Shown here in pieces: positions 23,085 to 26,667 of a stretch of 26,667 nt of DNA (positions are counted from its first letter, which is position 1; every line of letters starts with the position of its first letter). A program made the position numbers and the translations under genes. The notes below the pieces were generated by a model that did no database searches, was not told the DNA's origin, and saw only the letters and a program-made list of their open reading frames with translations. Source of the stretch: Nanohaloarchaea archaeon PL-Br10_U2g16 (GTDB lineage: Archaea; Nanohalarchaeota; Nanosalinia; Nanosalinales; Nanosalinaceae); contig LKMV01000002.1 in NCBI GenBank assembly GCA_001563995.1, positions 1 to 26,667 on the forward strand. The letters are read 5' to 3'.

Positions 23085-24252
23085 CCGACATCCTCTCCTT
23101 CAACATCTGCTCCGCTTTCTCAGGCTCGCCTTCCTGTAGAATTTCAAGTAGCTGAGACTCATCAACCTCCTTTTCAGAATCCACCGCGTCAGAGAGCATC
23201 TGCTTCCCTTTCTGCCAAGGATCTACCTTTTCAGATATATCATTCTCTTTTATATCCTCTTTAGAGTCTAAGGAAGAGTTGACGTTGAGGAACATCTGAT
23301 CCCGGAACATCTGTTTCAGCTCCCTGGGATTCACCCTTCCTTCAGTCTTTCCTTTTATCTTCAGGTTTACAAGAGGTTTCTTTTCAGCTTTGCCGATTTT
23401 TTCCAGATGTTCTACCGCCTCTTCCTTTATCTCCGACCATGACTCTCCATCAACTTCGATTTCAACGTACTCGACATCCCTTGCAGAGTTAAGCTCCTTG
23501 AACTCTAGCTCTTCTTTTTCAGTATCCAGCCCCACAAACCCCTTTGGCTTCTCTGCCTCTACCTTGTTCATCTGGGTCGTAACCGTGGAGCCCGGAAGTA
23601 TCAGAGGTTTGTCTTCTCCTTTCTGAAACCTCTCTAGGTTGTACCAATGTATATGTCCGTTAATAATCAGATCAAAGCCTTCAGGGAAATCTTCCAAGGA
23701 TAAGTATTCATGGTCGTCATCCGTGTATACAAACCCTTCAATCGACTGATGGATAACCAAAATGTTGAAAGCACCGTCTACAGGCTCCGGATTAAAGTTT
23801 TCAAGCACCTGTGGAGCATAACGTTCAGGCACACCGCTCATCCCATGCACAGCTACTTTTTCCCCATTCTTCTCGAACACGGTTGCCTCGTTATCTAGAT
23901 GGTGGAGGTGTCCGGTGTTCGCCATCAACTCGATCGGATTGGTATAGGAACGGGGCCTTCTCTCATGAGTTCCATGGATTGCTACCGACGGGACTCCTTC
24001 ACCGTGTAAACCAAGCTCTTTGTCCGAATTAACATTTCTCTCACCTTCCATAGCTATGGAGAAAACATCTGAAGCCTTATCAAGCACTTCCTGTTTAGGT
24101 ATCTTCTTATCAAACAGATCTCCAGGCAATATTATCAGGTCGGCATCAAGAGAACGTTCAAACGCCTCTTTAGCATTTTCAAACGTGTCTTCTCCCCTTT
24201 CTTCACCCCATTTATATCCGAAATGGGTATCGCTTATTATAGAAACTTTCAT
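23077..24252 (-). CDS. mre11: DNA double-strand break repair nuclease Mre11
   Basis: 391 residues. Phosphoesterase motifs: SDTHFG (D8, H10), GDLFD (D45), HGTHERR (95-97), VIHQS and NGHIHW. These give the two-metal site for 3'-5' exonuclease and endonuclease action. In the third motif the usual GNHD/E reads GTHE, so the metal-binding Asn is replaced by Thr; I recall GTHE from haloarchaeal Mre11, so this may be clade-typical. The C-terminal part is helical and would bind the Rad50 coiled coil. The gene heads the mre11-rad50-unknown operon, with a TATA-like box at 24270-24280 on its strand and no Shine-Dalgarno sequence, so it is probably leaderless. Confidence 0.94.
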   Translation of the reverse strand: MKVSIISDTHFGYKWGEERGEDTFENAKEAFERSLDADLIILPGDLFDKKIPKQEVLDKASDVFSIAMEGERNVNSDKELGLHGEGVPSVAIHGTHERRPRSYTNPIELMANTGHLHHLDNEATVFEKNGEKVAVHGMSGVPERYAPQVLENFNPEPVDGAFNILVIHQSIEGFVYTDDDHEYLSLEDFPEGFDLIINGHIHWYNLERFQKGEDKPLILPGSTVTTQMNKVEAEKPKGFVGLDTEKEELEFKELNSARDVEYVEIEVDGESWSEIKEEAVEHLEKIGKAEKKPLVNLKIKGKTEGRVNPRELKQMFRDQMFLNVNSSLDSKEDIKENDISEKVDPWQKGKQMLSDAVDSEKEVDESQLLEILQEGEPEKAEQMLKERMSDD

Positions 24253-24269
24253 CTATAATTATTTGAGAT

Positions 24270-24280
24270 ATTAAAATCTT
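24270..24280 (-). promoter_or_regulatory. TATA-like box of the mre11 operon
   Basis: On the minus strand, AAGATTTTAAT lies about 18-28 nt before the mre11 ATG at 24252. The 141-bp gap to the divergent gene at 24394 is AT-rich and holds both promoters. Confidence 0.4.
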
Positions 24281-24361
24281 TTATCTAAACGGACATAACC
24301 ACGAAACCAAATGGTTCTGAAAAGCTAAATTTTAAAAAGTCATATTTCATCCAAAACCGAT

Positions 24362-24390
24362 TTACTTAAAACTTAGATATAATTTATCTA
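24362..24390 (+). promoter_or_regulatory. Promoter and start-site palindrome of the coiled-coil gene
   Basis: The sequence ttacttaaaac (24362-24372) is a TATA-like box centred 27 nt before the ATG at 24394. Between it and the ATG, 24374-24390 reads TAGATA-TAATT-TATCTA, a perfect 6-bp inverted repeat over the expected transcription start. That is a good place for a repressor, perhaps the HTH-repeat protein of the same operon. Confidence 0.4.
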
Positions 24391-24393
24391 TTT

Positions 24394-26064
24394 ATGAGTA
24401 ACAATGAAGTAGATCTCGGGGACTGCGGGGAAGGACCTACGTACTTCATTCCCTTGGACATCAAGGGTGACGAAGATAAACAGTCAGCAGCCATCAATAC
24501 AGTAAGCTACATTAAGAAAAATAATAGGTCTGACGGATGGGATGCTAAACAGGTAGAACACGAAGGAGAATACGGAATAAGATTAGAAATGCCTGGAGGA
24601 GATTCTCTTCTGGAGTTATTTGACAATGAAGTATTACCGGCCAGAAGTAGGCCTGGTTCAGAATACGTAGTAGATTATGGAACTCCCGAACTTATAGACG
24701 GAGGAGATCTGGATGAAGAGGAAAGAAAGAGATACGAGACTAGGATAGAGAACCTTCAAAGAGAGTTAAACTCAAAAGACGATGAAATAGTAGCACATCA
24801 AGATGAAATGGAAAGGCTATATGACGAACTGGATAGTCTCAAACAGAGGAATCAAAGGCTAAATGAAGAAGGTAGAAAACTTGTAGATAAACATGAGGAC
24901 TTAGAAGAAAGATATGAAGAGTTAAAAGAAGAATATGAAGAGTTAGAAGACGAATATAGAGATCTAAAAGAGGATGCACGTAAAAAAGAAAACGGGAGCA
25001 AGCTAACAGAGCTAAAGAGAAGATTTAGAAAGCTCACAGAGGAATATCATTCCCTGGCTTCACAAGCCGAAGACAGACCTCTTAAAATAGATGAACATCT
25101 AGATAAGAATACAGAATCGCTAGAATACTTGAAAAAAGAGCTTGAACCGGACGAAGCCATAGAAGTTTGGAGCAACACACCTAACCAGTACGTGGATGAA
25201 AGGACAGAGTTTGAAAAATTCGAAATAGACGAAATGATAAACTGTTCGCTAAGTGAATACTTAAAAGACTTCCACAACTATCAAGACGACATAGTAGAAG
25301 AAGTACTTGAAGAAGAAATAGACTGGAAAGGTAACCAAAGTGAGATAGAACGACTAAGAGATGATATTGAAAGTATTGAGGAACTAGTAGGTAATTCATC
25401 AGTATTTGACGAGGATGATTTCGACGAACAGCTCGAAACTATTAATTATAACCTTGAACAAGTCAGAACTAAAAGAGAGAAAAAGAAATTCGAAGAAGTA
25501 GCCGAAATAAGATCGGAGTATGATGAAAAAAGAGGAATTGTAAAGGAAAACCTGGAGAACTCTTCTCAAAGGGTAGAAATTGGAATTATTGAAAGAGAAA
25601 ACGGGCACAGTATAGAATTTCCTTCAGAAGAAACCTTCGTGGGCGGTCTGATAGCGCACAAACTGGAAGAAAGATTCGATGAAAGGATAGTAGATTACGA
25701 AAAAGGCCGAAGAGAAAATCTTACATATCTGAAAGTGGAAGATAGGAATCTAGAAGCTCTTGAAGAGGATGTGATATCATCCACAGCCCCTCCAAATCCT
25801 ACATCACAACTTAATCTAACGCTAGATATATCTCAAAGAATAAAGCATTTCACAGGCGGATCAGAGTTCCTAGAAAGGCTGGAAGATTCAGAAGAACTAC
25901 CTGAAAGCCTTCCGAGACAGATAGAGACAGAAATGGAGGAAAAAGGAAGATCAGATCCACTAAAATTTACGATAGAACATTATGATAGGATTTACCCAAA
26001 GCTCGATAACCTAGATCCTGAGAAAAATCAAGTAGTCAGGAAAGTTGCTAAAGAGGTGAGATAA
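24394..26064 (+). CDS. Long coiled-coil protein of unknown function
   Basis: 556 residues, strongly acidic. Residues 1-about 110 look globular and mixed alpha/beta (TYFIPLDIKGDEDKQSAA, EYGIRLEMPGGDSLLELF). About 115-210 is a continuous heptad-rich coiled coil (runs such as EERYEELKEEYEELEDEY). A helical region with a second coiled segment follows, and a C-terminal part near 400-450 has strands (RVEIGIIERENGHSIEFPSEE). No Walker motifs, zinc hook or membrane helix are present, so it is not an SMC ATPase. It is expressed from a leaderless promoter, divergent from mre11-rad50, and followed after one base by an HTH-repeat gene with a GGTGAG site inside its own 3' end. I do not recognise the family. 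Confidence 0.7.
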   Translation: MSNNEVDLGDCGEGPTYFIPLDIKGDEDKQSAAINTVSYIKKNNRSDGWDAKQVEHEGEYGIRLEMPGGDSLLELFDNEVLPARSRPGSEYVVDYGTPELIDGGDLDEEERKRYETRIENLQRELNSKDDEIVAHQDEMERLYDELDSLKQRNQRLNEEGRKLVDKHEDLEERYEELKEEYEELEDEYRDLKEDARKKENGSKLTELKRRFRKLTEEYHSLASQAEDRPLKIDEHLDKNTESLEYLKKELEPDEAIEVWSNTPNQYVDERTEFEKFEIDEMINCSLSEYLKDFHNYQDDIVEEVLEEEIDWKGNQSEIERLRDDIESIEELVGNSSVFDEDDFDEQLETINYNLEQVRTKREKKKFEEVAEIRSEYDEKRGIVKENLENSSQRVEIGIIERENGHSIEFPSEETFVGGLIAHKLEERFDERIVDYEKGRRENLTYLKVEDRNLEALEEDVISSTAPPNPTSQLNLTLDISQRIKHFTGGSEFLERLEDSEELPESLPRQIETEMEEKGRSDPLKFTIEHYDRIYPKLDNLDPEKNQVVRKVAKEVR

Positions 26065-26065
26065 A

Positions 26066-26667
26066 ATGAGAGAGGACCTCAACTGGTTTTTCTGGGAGGA
26101 AAACGAAGACAAAATCAAAGAATATGTAGAGGAGGAGGTTGAAAGATACGTTCACCAGGATCTAGGAGAAGAAAGCCTACCAAGTTATGGTTTCTTCGAT
26201 GTAGGAACAGAGTACTTTAGGGACGAGATAGGAAGCCGGTATGGAGGAATAGTGAACCTTTACAGAGAGACTTTCGACAGAGGTTTCGAGTACAATGCCG
26301 ACATGATAGGAGCTGAACTAGAGATAGACAGACCTTTGGACATATTCATGTTTGAACAGGAGTGTGAGCTACGGAAAGAGCCTGAAGAAGTAGCAGAAGA
26401 GCTCGACATAAATGAGACAACTTATGAGAGATGGAAAAAACGTCTAGGGCTTGTAAGTCATGAAGAAGGAGTTGGTGAGGTACTGGACCCTCTGCAGTAT
26501 ATGGAAGAAGAGATTGAAGGTCATGAGCCGAAAGAATACCTGAGTCAGAAGATAATTGATGAAGGTAAGTCTGCGGTTGAGATCGGAGATGAGATTGGTA
26601 TAGGAGGCCACCAAATTTATAGAGCAGCATACAAGCTTGGATTCGATAAAGAACATATAAAGAGGCC
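26066..26667 (+). CDS. Protein with two HTH-like repeats, partial at window end
   Basis: ATG 26066, with GGTGAG at 26055-26060 inside the end of the upstream gene; the frame stays open for 200 codons to the window edge. Residues 1-about 105 are acidic and helical (NWFFWEENEDKIKEYVEEE). Then come two homeodomain-like helix-turn-helix units: EPEEVAEELDINETTYERWKKRLGL (about 106-130) and, further on, SQKIIDEGKSAVEIGDEIGIG with QIYRAAYKLGF. Such tandem HTH units occur in site-specific DNA-binding proteins of mobile elements and regulators. The pairing with a coiled-coil protein suggests a DNA-binding and scaffold couple. Any catalytic domain would lie beyond the window. The shift of one base between the genes indicates translational coupling. 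Confidence 0.65.
   Translation, partial: MREDLNWFFWEENEDKIKEYVEEEVERYVHQDLGEESLPSYGFFDVGTEYFRDEIGSRYGGIVNLYRETFDRGFEYNADMIGAELEIDRPLDIFMFEQECELRKEPEEVAEELDINETTYERWKKRLGLVSHEEGVGEVLDPLQYMEEEIEGHEPKEYLSQKIIDEGKSAVEIGDEIGIGGHQIYRAAYKLGFDKEHIKR

Noticed and set aside
24394..26064. The coiled-coil gene as an SMC or second Rad50-like ATPase
   Set aside because: There is no Walker A, signature or Walker B motif, and no CxxC hook.

Overview
The window is archaeal. It holds a split archaeal RNA polymerase operon (rpoH, rpoB'', rpoB', rpoA', rpoA''), a two-KH archaeal NusA, S12 and S7, and the archaeal repair genes nucS, herA, mre11 and rad50. Proteins are rich in Glu and Asp, as in salt-in halophiles, but the DNA is of moderate GC with AGA as the dominant Arg codon, unlike GC-rich Halobacteria. 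Genes are very tightly packed. The best fit is a low-GC Nanohaloarchaeota (DPANN) genome; this is inference from gene content and composition. Two start styles occur. Leaderless genes have a TATA-like box about 25-30 nt before the ATG. Operon-internal genes have a GGTGA Shine-Dalgarno sequence 3-8 nt before the start.

Region 1 (1-6640), accessory and repair: the tail of a minimal nucleotidyltransferase and its HEPN partner (probable toxin-antitoxin pair); a fusion of a class-II asparagine-synthetase-like protein with a Dph6-type diphthamide synthetase; two small unknown proteins; the mismatch endonuclease NucS; a DUF4143-type ATPase divergent from a winged-helix regulator, with an array of about 21-bp palindromes at 33-33-32 bp spacing between them; and a RadC-family protein.

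Region 2 (6641-16585), transcription and translation core: rpoH-rpoB''-(36-codon small ORF)-rpoB'-rpoA'-rpoA'', nusA, a zinc-ribbon membrane protein, a broken UbiB/AarF remnant, then rps12 and rps7. Two of the three zinc sites expected in the polymerase clamp have lost most or all ligands. L30e, often found between rpoA'' and nusA, is absent.

Region 3 (16586-24393): a small putative membrane protein with a possible AUU start, a DUF1512 protein, herA, and a convergent mre11-rad50-unknown operon. The unknown gene downstream of rad50 sits close to where nurA is often found, but it does not look like NurA.

Region 4 (24394-26667): an unknown long coiled-coil protein followed, in the same operon, by a protein with two helix-turn-helix-like repeats that runs off the window.

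Best candidates for something undescribed are the phased palindrome array with its ATPase and regulator, the small ORF inside the rpoB split, the loss of RNA polymerase zinc sites, the AsnB-Dph6 fusion, and the coiled-coil/HTH pair beside the Mre11-Rad50 locus. No tRNA, rRNA, CRISPR array or insertion sequence was seen.
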